Assembly (NCBI RefSeq): GCF_009796285.1
Contig: NZ_CP047020.1
Span: 9,548,001 to 9,612,000 of the forward strand
Length of the DNA: 64,000 nt
Reading direction: 5' to 3'
Source: Streptomyces broussonetiae
GTDB lineage: Bacteria; Actinomycetota; Actinomycetes; Streptomycetales; Streptomycetaceae
Below are positions 45,195-53,336 of the stretch, one piece after another. Under the pieces are notes generated by a model. The model was given only the letters and a program-made list of their open reading frames with translations, had not been told where the DNA came from and made no database searches. A program made the translations under genes and the position numbers. Within the stretch, counting starts at the first letter, position 1. Every line of letters starts with the position of its first letter.

Positions 45195-46151
45195 TCAGTC
45201 CTGCACCCTGGGCAGGACCTGGGTGCGGTAGAAGTCGAAGAAGCCCTGCTGGTCCTTGCCGATCTGGTTGACGTAGACGGTGTCGAAGCCCGCCTCAACG
45301 AATTCCGACAGCGCCTTGGCATGGGCGTCCAGGTCGTCGCCGCACGGCACGGACTGGGCGACCTGGTCCTCGGTGACCAGCTGGGACGCCTGCTCGAAGT
45401 GGCGTGGGGTGGGCAGGATCTGTGGAAGTTCGCCGGGCAGTTGCTCGTTGGCCCACAGCCGGTGCGCGGTGCGTACCGCCTCCCCCTTGTCGGGGCCCCA
45501 GCACACCTTCAACCCGCCGTAGACCGGATGGGTCCCGCCGCCTCCGCGCCGGAACCGCTCGACCACGCCGGCGTCGGGCATCATCGTGATCAACCCGTCG
45601 CCGATGCGGGCGGCGACTTCTGCGGCCTGCGGGCCGAAGGCCGACACGTCGATCGGCACCGGCTCGTCGGGCAGCGTGTACAGACGGGCGTTCTCCACGG
45701 TGAAGTGCTTGCCGTGGTGGCTGATCTGTTCCCCGGTGAACAGCCGCCGGATGATCTGAAGTGCCTCCTCCAGCATCTCCAGCCGCACTGGTGCCTCGGG
45801 CCACACGGTGCCGAGAATATGCTCGTTCAGCGCCTCCCCGGTCCCCACCCCCAGACGGAATCGTCCGCCCAGCTGCACCGCGCTGGTGGCGGCCGCCTGG
45901 GCGATCACGGCGGGACGCGTGCGCACCAGCGGACAGGTCACCGCCGTCTCCACGGGCAGCGACACCGCCTGCGACAGCGCACCGATCACCGACCACACGA
46001 ACGGGCTCTGGCCCTGGCCGTCGTGCCACGGGTGGTAATGATCGGATATCCACAGCGACTCGAAGCCGGCCTGCTCGGCCATCCGCGCCTGCTCAACGAG
46101 TTCCGCCGGGCCGTGCTCCTCACATGACAGGAAGTATCCGAAGCCCGTCAT
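45195..46151 (-). CDS. F420-dependent LLM-class oxidoreductase
   Basis: A 318-residue luciferase-like flavin/F420-type enzyme. The ATG at 46151 follows AGGAGG by 5 nt. TIM-barrel landmarks: GYFLSCEEHGPAELVEQARM, WISDHYHPWHDGQGQSPFVW, RLGVGTGEALNEHILG, ARIGDGLITMMPD and a terminal FYRTQVLPRVQD. It is related to the TIGR03557-type subgroup near F420-dependent glucose-6-phosphate dehydrogenase. It is divergent from the FAD/Fe-S dehydrogenase gene at 46499 and shares a promoter region with a large inverted repeat, so the two sides may be co-regulated. Confidence 0.9.
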   Translation of the reverse strand: MTGFGYFLSCEEHGPAELVEQARMAEQAGFESLWISDHYHPWHDGQGQSPFVWSVIGALSQAVSLPVETAVTCPLVRTRPAVIAQAAATSAVQLGGRFRLGVGTGEALNEHILGTVWPEAPVRLEMLEEALQIIRRLFTGEQISHHGKHFTVENARLYTLPDEPVPIDVSAFGPQAAEVAARIGDGLITMMPDAGVVERFRRGGGGTHPVYGGLKVCWGPDKGEAVRTAHRLWANEQLPGELPQILPTPRHFEQASQLVTEDQVAQSVPCGDDLDAHAKALSEFVEAGFDTVYVNQIGKDQQGFFDFYRTQVLPRVQD

Positions 46152-46154
46152 CGT

Positions 46155-46220
46155 GCCTCCTGAACCGCCTCTGTGCCGGGGGACCGCTGCCGAGTACCCG
46201 GAAGCGACAGGGTTGTGCAC
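46155..46220. repeat. Divergent direct repeat, copy 1 (promoter of LLM gene)
   Basis: The stretch beginning CCTCCTGAACCGCC and ending GACAGGGTTGTGCAC recurs with changes at 55386-55448. It includes the LLM ribosome site (as AGGAGG on the other strand) and presumably its promoter. Confidence 0.6.
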
Positions 46221-46375
46221 GGTGTCACTGATCCCGAGCGTCGTCCCGTCCTCGCGATTTCGTCGTGTGAATGCCACGTGCGGCTGATTCTCGGCGAAGG
46301 GTGCAAGCGCTATGCCGGTCTCGGGTATTACGGGCATGTTGCGATCGCTATGAGTGGATTGTCGTACGGTGTGCG

Positions 46376-46420
46376 CCGCGAGTACCCGCCCTTGCATTGT
46401 GCAAGGGCGGGTACTCGCGG
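46376..46420. repeat. Perfect 21-bp-arm inverted repeat
   Basis: The left arm at 46376-46396 (starting CCGCGAGTACCCGC) is an exact reverse complement of 46400-46420, with TTG as the only spacer. It lies between the divergent LLM (46151) and FAD/Fe-S dehydrogenase (46499) genes. There is no U-run. Parts of it (CGAGTACCCG, TTGTGCA) resemble motifs in the nearby repeat at 46155, so an operator or promoter-proximal cruciform is possible. Confidence 0.85.
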
Positions 46421-46498
46421 AGGCGACGGCACAGGAGACGGCGGTAGGCCCGAATGGTTCACGCATGGTCGAGTGCTCAGGAAGGGCGGTTTCAACTG

Positions 46499-49400
46499 AT
46501 GGCTCGCACCCCCAGGGACGCCTCCGTGGCGGATGCTGCCGGGCTGGAGGCGGCGCTGCGCGGGGCCGTGGACGGCGAGGTCCGGTTCGACGCGGGCAGC
46601 AGAGGCGCTTACGCCACGGACGGTTCGAACTACCGGCAGGTGCCGATCGGTGTCGTGGTGCCGCGCACAGTGGAGGCGGGGGCACATGCCGTGCAGGTGT
46701 GTGCCCGCTTCGGCGCACCGGTCCTGTCGCGTGGTGGAGGTACCAGTCTCGCGGGTCAGTCGACGAATACGGCCGTGGTGATCGACTGGACGAAGTACTG
46801 CCACGCGCTGGTTTCCGTGGACCCGGAGAAGCGGACCTGTGTGGTCGAGCCGGGGATCGTCCTGGACGTGCTCAACCAGCGCCTGTCCGACCACCGGCTG
46901 CAGTTCGGGCCGAAGCCCTCCACGCACAGTCACTGCGCCCTGGGCGGCATGATCGGCAACAACTCGTGCGGTGCCTCGGCGCAGGCTTATGGCAAGACCG
47001 TCGACAACGTTCGCCGCCTGGAGGTGCTCACCTACGACGGCTCCCGGATGTGGGTGGGGCCGACGCCCCGGGCCGAACGGGTCCGGATCGCGGCGCAAGG
47101 TGGCCGCCGGGCCGAGATCTACGACGGTCTGGACCGCATCGTCACCGACTATCTGACCGACATCCGCCGCGGCTACCCGAAGATCCCGCGCCGTGTCTCC
47201 GGCTACAACCTCGACTCCCTGCTTCCCGAGAACGGCTTCGACGTGGCTCGGGCGCTCGTCGGCAGCGAGGGCACCCTGGTGACCGTGCTGCGCGCCGAAC
47301 TCGACCTCGTGCCCGTCCCTGCGTACAAGTCGCTGCTGGTGCTCGGCTACGGCGACATCTGCGCCGCCGCCGACGACGTGCCGCGCCTGCTGGAGCACTG
47401 CTCGCCCAGCCAGCTGGAGGCCCTGGACGGGCGCATGGCGCAGCTGATGCGCGAGGAGGGCGCCTACCTGGACTCCCTGCATGTCCTGCCCGAGGGTGAC
47501 AGCTGGCTGATGGTGCAGTTCGGCGGCGACAGCCAGGACGAGGTCGACGAGCAGGCCCATTCTCTGCTGCGCGCGCTCGGCCGCCGTGAGAAGGAGTCCA
47601 CGGTCGCCTTCTCCGACGACCCGGACCGCGAGGAGGAAATGCTCAAGGCCAGGGAGGCGGGGCTCGGTGTCACTGCCCGCCCGCCGGACGACCGGGAGAC
47701 CTGGGAGGGCTGGGAGGACTCGGCTGTCCCACCGGAGCGGCTGGGCAACTACCTACGGGATCTGAAGGCGCTGATCGAGGAGTTCGACTACGACCATCCC
47801 TCGCTGTACGGGCACTTCGGGCAGGGCTGCGTGCACACTCGGATCCCCTTCGGGCTGAGGACCGCCGAGGGCGTGGCCGACTTCCGCCGGTTCGTGGAAC
47901 GCGCCGCCGACCTCGTGGCCTCCTACGGGGGCTCGCTGTCCGGCGAACACGGCGACGGTCAGTCCCGGGGAGAGCTGCTCACCCGGATGTTCGGCGAGCG
48001 GCTGGTGACCGCGTTCGGTGAGCTGAAGGCGCTGTTCGATCCCCACGACCGGATGAACCCGGGCAAGATCGTCCGCCCCAACCCCGTCGACGGGCAGCTA
48101 CGCCTGGGCCCCGCCTGGCGTCCCGCGACACCCAAGACGCAGTTCGGCTATCCGCAGGACGAGCACTCCTTCACGCGTGCGGTGATGCGCTGCGTCGGCA
48201 TCGGCAACTGCCGCGGCCACTCCGGCGGCGTCATGTGCCCCTCCTACCGGGCCACCCTGGAGGAGGAGCACTCCACGCGCGGCCGGGCCCGGCTGCTGTT
48301 CGAGATGCTGGGCGGTCATACCGACTCCGCGGTCACGGACGGGTGGCGCTCGACGGAGGTCCGCGACGCGCTCGATCTGTGCCTGGCCTGCAAGGGCTGC
48401 AAGTCGGACTGCCCCACCGGCGTCGACATGGCCACCCTCAAGGCGGAGTTCCTCTCCCACCACTACGAGGGCAGGACACGTCCCGCCTCCCACTACTCGA
48501 TGGGCTGGCTCCCCGTATGGGCCCGGCTGTCCCGTACCGCGCCCAACCTCATCAACTCCGCGCTCCACGCGCCAGGCCTGAGCCTTCTGGGCAAGCGGCT
48601 TGCCGGCATCGACGAGGCCCGCTCGGCACCCGTGTTCGCAGGGGAGTCCTTCGCACAGTGGTGGAAGGCGCGCGACCGGGAGCAGCCGGACCCGGCCGAC
48701 CCGCGCACGGTCGTCTTGTGGCCGGACACCTTCACCACCTACTTCCACCCCTCGATCGCCATCTCGGCCGTGCGTGTCCTCGAGGACGCGGATTTCCGTG
48801 TCGCCGTGCCCGACAAGCCGGTGTGCTGCGGTCTGACCTGGATCTCCACCGGGCAGCTGGCCGTCGCGAAGAAGGTGCTGCGCCGTACCCTGGGCGTGCT
48901 GCGTCCCTATCTGGAGGCGGGCACCCCGGTCATCGGCCTGGAACCGTCGTGCACCGCGGTGTTCCGCGCCGACGCGCCCGAGCTGATGCCCGCCGACCAG
49001 GACGTCCAGCGGCTTGCCGGGCAGGTCCGCACCTTCGCCGAACAACTCGTGCACCACGCGCCCGACCACTGGCGGCCCCCACAGCTGGCGCGGCAGGCGA
49101 TCGTGCAGACCCACTGCCACCAGCACGCCATCATGAAGTTCGACGCCGACCGGGAACTGATGCGTCGCGCCCGCCTCGACACCGACGTCCTGGACGAGGG
49201 CTGCTGCGGACTCGCCGGCAACTTCGGCTTCGAACGCGGCCACCACGAAGTCTCCATGGCCGTCGCCGAACAGGGCGTCCTGCCCGCCGTACGCGGAGCG
49301 GCACCCGACAGCCTGGTCCTCGCCGACGGATTCAGCTGCCGCACCCAGATCGAGCAGGGCCGCACCGGACGCCGCGCGTTGCACCTCGCCGAGGTCCTGG

Positions 49401-49573
49401 CCCTCGGGCTCGACGGCAACCTGCCCAGCGAACAGCCCGAACGCCTGGCCCAACGGCCCGACCAGCCCTCGCGCACGGCCCGCTGGGCGGCCACTGCGGG
49501 CGCGGGCGCCGTCACCGCGACCGCCATGGCAGTGGCCGGACGAGCAGCCCTACGCACATTGCGCCGCCCCTAG
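46499..49573 (+). CDS. FAD- and Fe-S-binding D-lactate-dehydrogenase-like oxidoreductase
   Basis: A 1024-residue fusion of a GlcD-type flavoprotein and a GlcF-type Fe-S protein. The FAD_binding_4 domain (about 35-220) shows PVLSRGGGTSLAGQSTN and ALGGMIGNNSCGASA. The FAD-oxidase C-terminal domain extends to about 520 (SLSGEHGDGQSRGELL, DPHDRMNPGKIV). Two 4Fe-4S motifs follow (CVGIGNCRGH...CP and CLACKGCKSDCPTGVD, first Cys of the latter at 628). Two CCG domains (VCCGLTWIS, CCGLAGNFG) and a hydrophobic Ala-rich C-terminal helix, possibly a membrane anchor, complete it. It would oxidise a D-2-hydroxy acid and pass electrons to quinone. I start at ATG 46499; 46454 is an alternative. Confidence 0.9.
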   Translation: MARTPRDASVADAAGLEAALRGAVDGEVRFDAGSRGAYATDGSNYRQVPIGVVVPRTVEAGAHAVQVCARFGAPVLSRGGGTSLAGQSTNTAVVIDWTKYCHALVSVDPEKRTCVVEPGIVLDVLNQRLSDHRLQFGPKPSTHSHCALGGMIGNNSCGASAQAYGKTVDNVRRLEVLTYDGSRMWVGPTPRAERVRIAAQGGRRAEIYDGLDRIVTDYLTDIRRGYPKIPRRVSGYNLDSLLPENGFDVARALVGSEGTLVTVLRAELDLVPVPAYKSLLVLGYGDICAAADDVPRLLEHCSPSQLEALDGRMAQLMREEGAYLDSLHVLPEGDSWLMVQFGGDSQDEVDEQAHSLLRALGRREKESTVAFSDDPDREEEMLKAREAGLGVTARPPDDRETWEGWEDSAVPPERLGNYLRDLKALIEEFDYDHPSLYGHFGQGCVHTRIPFGLRTAEGVADFRRFVERAADLVASYGGSLSGEHGDGQSRGELLTRMFGERLVTAFGELKALFDPHDRMNPGKIVRPNPVDGQLRLGPAWRPATPKTQFGYPQDEHSFTRAVMRCVGIGNCRGHSGGVMCPSYRATLEEEHSTRGRARLLFEMLGGHTDSAVTDGWRSTEVRDALDLCLACKGCKSDCPTGVDMATLKAEFLSHHYEGRTRPASHYSMGWLPVWARLSRTAPNLINSALHAPGLSLLGKRLAGIDEARSAPVFAGESFAQWWKARDREQPDPADPRTVVLWPDTFTTYFHPSIAISAVRVLEDADFRVAVPDKPVCCGLTWISTGQLAVAKKVLRRTLGVLRPYLEAGTPVIGLEPSCTAVFRADAPELMPADQDVQRLAGQVRTFAEQLVHHAPDHWRPPQLARQAIVQTHCHQHAIMKFDADRELMRRARLDTDVLDEGCCGLAGNFGFERGHHEVSMAVAEQGVLPAVRGAAPDSLVLADGFSCRTQIEQGRTGRRALHLAEVLALGLDGNLPSEQPERLAQRPDQPSRTARWAATAGAGAVTATAMAVAGRAALRTLRRP

Positions 49574-49609
49574 CCACGCGTCTGTCCCAGCTACGGAAGG
49601 TCATCGAAC

Positions 49610-51433
49610 ATGTCGAAGAAGGTCTCCGATCACGTTCTCGAGCGTCTGCGCGAGTGGGGAGTGGAGCACGTCTTCGCCTACCCAGGTGACGGCATCAACG
49701 GGCTGCTCGCGGCATGGGGCCGAGCCGAGAACAACCCACAGTTCGTCCAGGCACGCCACGAAGAGATGGCCGCCTTCGAAGCCGTCGGCTACGCCAAGTT
49801 CTCCGGCAAGGTCGGCGTCTGCGCCGCCACCTCCGGTCCCGGCGCGATCCACCTGCTCAACGGCCTGTACGACGCCAAGCTCGACCACGTTCCGGTCGTC
49901 GCGATCGTCGGCCAGACCAACCGCAGTGCCATGGGCGGCTCCTACCAGCAGGAGATCGACCTGCTCAGCCTGTACAAGGACGTTGCTTCCGACTTCTGTG
50001 AGATGGTCACCGTCCCCGAGCAGCTTCCCAACGTGATCGACCGGGCGATGCGCACCGCCATGGCCCGACGATCGGTCACGGCCGTGATCATCCCCGCTGA
50101 CGTGCAGGAACTGGACTACTCCCCGCCCGAGCACGCCTTCAAGATGGTCCCCTCCAGCCTCGGCATGCCCCACTACGCGCCGGTGCCCTCCGATGAGGAT
50201 CTCACCCGCGCCGCCGAGGTGCTCAACGCGGGCGAGAAGGTTGCCATCCTCGTCGGACAGGGCGCCCGCGGCGCCCGGCAGGAGGTCATGGCGCTCGCCG
50301 ACCGCCTGGGTGCCGGCGTGGCCAAGGCGCTGCTGGGCAAGGACGCTCTCGACGACGACCTTCCCTACGTCAGCGGCGCGATCGGTCTGCTGGGCACCCG
50401 GCCGTCGTACGAGCTGATGACCGGCTGCGACACCCTACTCGTCATCGGCTCCTCCTTCCCCTACACCCAGTTTCTGCCGGAGTTCGGTCAGGCACGGGCC
50501 GTGCAGATCGACATCGACCCGCACATGGTCGGCATGCGCTACCCGTTCGAGGTCAACCTCGTCGGTGACGCCCGCGAGACGCTGAGCCGGCTCCTGCCCC
50601 TCGTCGACGGGGCCAAGGACACCAGCTGGCGTAGGAAGATCGAGAAGGACACCGCCCGCTGGTGGGAGGTCATGCAGCGCCGCGCGGCGGTCGACGCCGA
50701 CCCGATCAACCCCGAGTACGTCGTCCACGCACTGAGCGGCCTGCTGCCCGAGAACGTCATCCTGTCATCGGACTCGGGATCGGCCGCGAACTGGTACGCC
50801 CGGCACCTGAAGCTGCGCGGCGCCATGCGCGGTTCGCTGTCCGGCACCCTGGCCACCATGGGGCCCGGTGTGCCCTACGCCATCGGCGCCAAGTTCGCTC
50901 ACGGCGACCGCCCGGCCATCGCGCTGGTCGGTGACGGAGCGATGCAGATGAACGGCATGGCCGAACTCATCACCATCGCCAAGTACTACCGGCAGTGGGA
51001 AGACCCACGCCTGATCGTGGCCGTGCTGAACAACCGCGACCTCAACCAGGTCACCTGGGAGATGCGCGCCATGGAGGGCGCCCCGCAGTTCCTGCCCTCC
51101 CAGTCCATCCCCGACTTCGCCTACGCCGACTTCGCCCGGCTGGCCGGCCTGGACGGAATGCGGATCGAGAAGCCGACCGACGTCCAGGGCGCCTGGGAGG
51201 CGGCGCTCGCCGCCGACAAACCCTGCGTACTGGACTTCGTCACCGACCCGGCCGTGCCACCCATCCCCCCGCACGCCACTCTCGACCAGATCGAGGCCGC
51301 CGCGACGGCCGTCCTCAAGGGCGACAGCGACCGGGCCGCCGTGGTCCGCCAGGGCTTCAAGGCCAAGGTGCAGGAGTTCCTGCCCGGTCACCGCTCCCGC
51401 GAGGACCGACCCGGCGCGAAAGACGACAGGTGA
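49610..51433 (+). CDS. TPP-dependent pyruvate oxidase-like enzyme
   Basis: A 607-residue enzyme of the acetolactate synthase/pyruvate oxidase family. The N-terminal TPP-pyrimidine domain has HVFAYPGDGINGLLAAWGRA and the cofactor-activating Glu51 (ARHEEMAAFEAVGYAKFSG). A central Rossmann-like domain is followed by the diphosphate domain with VGDGAMQMNGMAEL (Asp442) and VAVLNNRDLNQV. Its genomic partner, the lactate-dehydrogenase-like gene 36 bp upstream, would make pyruvate, so oxidation to acetate or acetyl phosphate is a sensible pathway link. A GTGA overlap couples it to the next frame. Confidence 0.88.
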   Translation: MSKKVSDHVLERLREWGVEHVFAYPGDGINGLLAAWGRAENNPQFVQARHEEMAAFEAVGYAKFSGKVGVCAATSGPGAIHLLNGLYDAKLDHVPVVAIVGQTNRSAMGGSYQQEIDLLSLYKDVASDFCEMVTVPEQLPNVIDRAMRTAMARRSVTAVIIPADVQELDYSPPEHAFKMVPSSLGMPHYAPVPSDEDLTRAAEVLNAGEKVAILVGQGARGARQEVMALADRLGAGVAKALLGKDALDDDLPYVSGAIGLLGTRPSYELMTGCDTLLVIGSSFPYTQFLPEFGQARAVQIDIDPHMVGMRYPFEVNLVGDARETLSRLLPLVDGAKDTSWRRKIEKDTARWWEVMQRRAAVDADPINPEYVVHALSGLLPENVILSSDSGSAANWYARHLKLRGAMRGSLSGTLATMGPGVPYAIGAKFAHGDRPAIALVGDGAMQMNGMAELITIAKYYRQWEDPRLIVAVLNNRDLNQVTWEMRAMEGAPQFLPSQSIPDFAYADFARLAGLDGMRIEKPTDVQGAWEAALAADKPCVLDFVTDPAVPPIPPHATLDQIEAAATAVLKGDSDRAAVVRQGFKAKVQEFLPGHRSREDRPGAKDDR

Positions 51434-51855
51434 ACGAGACACCGATCGTGGAACGGATGGACACCGCCGCCTTCGCCGACATCGCGGTACGGGCCATCGC
51501 CGAACGGTGGCAGGAGCCCGACGCCGGCATCTGGGAGTTGGAACCCCGGCCGTGGACTCACAGCCGCCTCACCTGCGTGGCAGGGCTGCGAGCCTTGGCC
51601 AACGCCGCCCCCGGCCACCGGATCGCCGACACCTGCACGCCCTTCGTCGCCACTGCGGCCACGAGCGTGCACGCCGACGGCCATTGGCAACGCGCGCCCG
51701 ACGACCCGTCGGTGGACGCGGCGCTGCCGCTGCCCGCCGTCCGCGGCGCCTTGCCCGCCCCTCAAGCCTTCGTACACGCCCTGCTGCTCGAGACCGCCGC
51801 CCACCTCGCCCACTACCCCGAACAGGGCAATTCGCATCGCCTCGAAAGGAGCTGA
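51430..51855 (+). CDS. Shrunken GH15-like protein (internal deletion)
   Basis: A 141-residue frame whose GTG start overlaps the previous stop (GTGA). It reads RWQEPDAGIWELEPRPWTHS and RLTCVAGLRALANAAP, the catalytic-acid region of bacterial GH15-like glucoamylase/trehalase proteins. It then jumps from AVRGALPA straight into PQAFVHALLLETAAHLAHY, the family C-terminus. About 400 N-terminal and 60 internal residues of a normal GH15 protein are absent, so activity is not expected, yet the frame is open and translationally coupled. Confidence 0.6.
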   Translation: MNETPIVERMDTAAFADIAVRAIAERWQEPDAGIWELEPRPWTHSRLTCVAGLRALANAAPGHRIADTCTPFVATAATSVHADGHWQRAPDDPSVDAALPLPAVRGALPAPQAFVHALLLETAAHLAHYPEQGNSHRLERS

Positions 51856-51858
51856 CCC

Positions 51859-52869
51859 ATGCCACAGACCGTCGTCATCACCGGCGCCAGCGCCGGCATC
51901 GGCCGCGCCACCGCCCGCCTCTACGCCAGGCGCGGCGCCAACGTGCTGCTGATCGCCCGGGGCCGCGCCGGCTTGGAGGCTGCCGCGAAGGAGGTCGAGT
52001 CCCTCGGCGGTCATCCACTCATCCAGGTCGCCGACACCGCCGACGCCGCCCAGCTCGAAGCCGCCGCCCAGGCGGCCGAACAGACCTTCGGGCCCATCGA
52101 CGTGTGGATCAACTGCGCGTTCACCAGTGTCTTTGCGCCCTTCGACGAGATCGCCGCCGCCGAGTACGACCGTGTGACCCAGGTGTCCTACCTAGGCTTC
52201 GTCAACGGCACCCGGACGGCGCTGAAACGGATGCTGCCCCGTGATGCCGGCACCATCGTGCAAGTGGGCTCCGCTCTGGGGGAGCGGTCGATCCCCCTGC
52301 AGTCCGCGTACTGCGGCGCCAAGCACGCCATCAACGGCTTCACCTCCTCCCTGCGCACCGAACTGCTGCACCGAGGCAGCAACGTGCACGTCACCATCGC
52401 CCAGATGCCCGCCGTCAACACCCCGCAGTTCTCCTGGGTCCGCTCCCGTCTGCCCCAGCATCCCCAGCCCGTACCGCCGATCTACCAGCCCGAGGTCGCC
52501 GCCCGGGGCGTCGTACACGCCGCCGACCATCCGCGGCGCAAGCAGTACTACATCGGCGCCACCACGGTGGCGACCATCTGGGCCAACCGCCTGGCCCCTG
52601 CCCTGCTCGACCGCTACCTGGCCCGCACCGGCTTCGATTCCCAACAGACCGACCTGTGGCCCCCGACCGGAGCGAGCAACCTTTTCGAGCCGGTCGACCG
52701 GACAAAGGACAGCGACCACGGCGCCCACGGCGTCTTCGACGAGCAGGCGCACAGCTCGTCCCTCGAAGCTGCCCTGAGCCGCCACCCAGCCGCAGCCGCC
52801 GCAGGCCTCGCACTCGGCATCGCAGCCCTGGCGACGGCCTGGCTGCACAGACACACCCGCGTCTCGTGA
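51859..52869 (+). CDS. SDR oxidoreductase with C-terminal membrane helix
   Basis: A 336-residue SDR. AAAGGAG lies 8 nt before the ATG. The nucleotide site is VVITGASAGIGRATARLYAR; the catalytic centre is IVQVGSALGERSIPLQSAYC followed by GAKHA (Ser, Tyr, Lys). The extended C-terminus after residue 250 includes YYIGATTVATIWANRLAPAL and ends with a hydrophobic helix (AAAAGLALGIAALATAWLHR), as in membrane-associated SDR7-type proteins found in this operon type. The substrate is unknown; it may use products of the same operon. Confidence 0.9.
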   Translation: MPQTVVITGASAGIGRATARLYARRGANVLLIARGRAGLEAAAKEVESLGGHPLIQVADTADAAQLEAAAQAAEQTFGPIDVWINCAFTSVFAPFDEIAAAEYDRVTQVSYLGFVNGTRTALKRMLPRDAGTIVQVGSALGERSIPLQSAYCGAKHAINGFTSSLRTELLHRGSNVHVTIAQMPAVNTPQFSWVRSRLPQHPQPVPPIYQPEVAARGVVHAADHPRRKQYYIGATTVATIWANRLAPALLDRYLARTGFDSQQTDLWPPTGASNLFEPVDRTKDSDHGAHGVFDEQAHSSSLEAALSRHPAAAAAGLALGIAALATAWLHRHTRVS

Positions 52870-53029
52870 GGAGACCATGTATGGACCCTGGCCCCACCGC
52901 CCCCACCGACCTCGTCGCGGCAGCGACCGCCATCGTCGCCACCGTAGGCGGGCTCACCCAGGTGGATACCGAAACTGGGAGGCCGACGGTACACCCCCGA
53001 TCGCGTACCGAGCCTGGATGGCGCTTGGC

Positions 53030-53280
53030 AGGTCAAAGCCCTCCGTGATTACGCCGACTGCATAGCCACTGACGAGTTCAAGGAGGGCCTGGATGAGCTG
53101 CTGGACCTCTCCGAACACGAACGTCCTGCGATCATGTGCAGCGATGCAGTCCCTTGACGCTGCCATCGCAGGTTGATCGCGGACGCGTTGATCGTCGTGG
53201 GTTCGGATGTGGTGCACATCCTGTCGCCCAACAAGACGGCATCTGCGGACCCGAACGAGCATGCCCAGGTCCGTGACGGG
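53030..53280 (+). pseudogene. DUF488-family protein remnant with Trp-to-stop change
   Basis: The frame reads ALRDYADCIATDEFKEGLDE, LLDLSEHERPAIMCSDAVP, then TGA where the family has Trp, then RCHRRLIADALIVVGSDVVH and ILSPNKTASADP. C-x-E/D-A-V-P-W-R-C-H-R is the family signature. The N-terminal half is missing. No known catalytic function is attached to DUF488. Confidence 0.7.
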
Positions 53281-53336
53281 AGCCTTAGCCTGTTTGCGAT
53301 ATCCGTCAGCGCAGGTCAGCGCCCGGCTGCTCGGGT

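Noticed and set aside
46354..47499. Alternative rightward frame over the start of the FAD/Fe-S dehydrogenase
   Set aside because: Arg/Gly-rich shadow; the dehydrogenase motifs are in the other frame.
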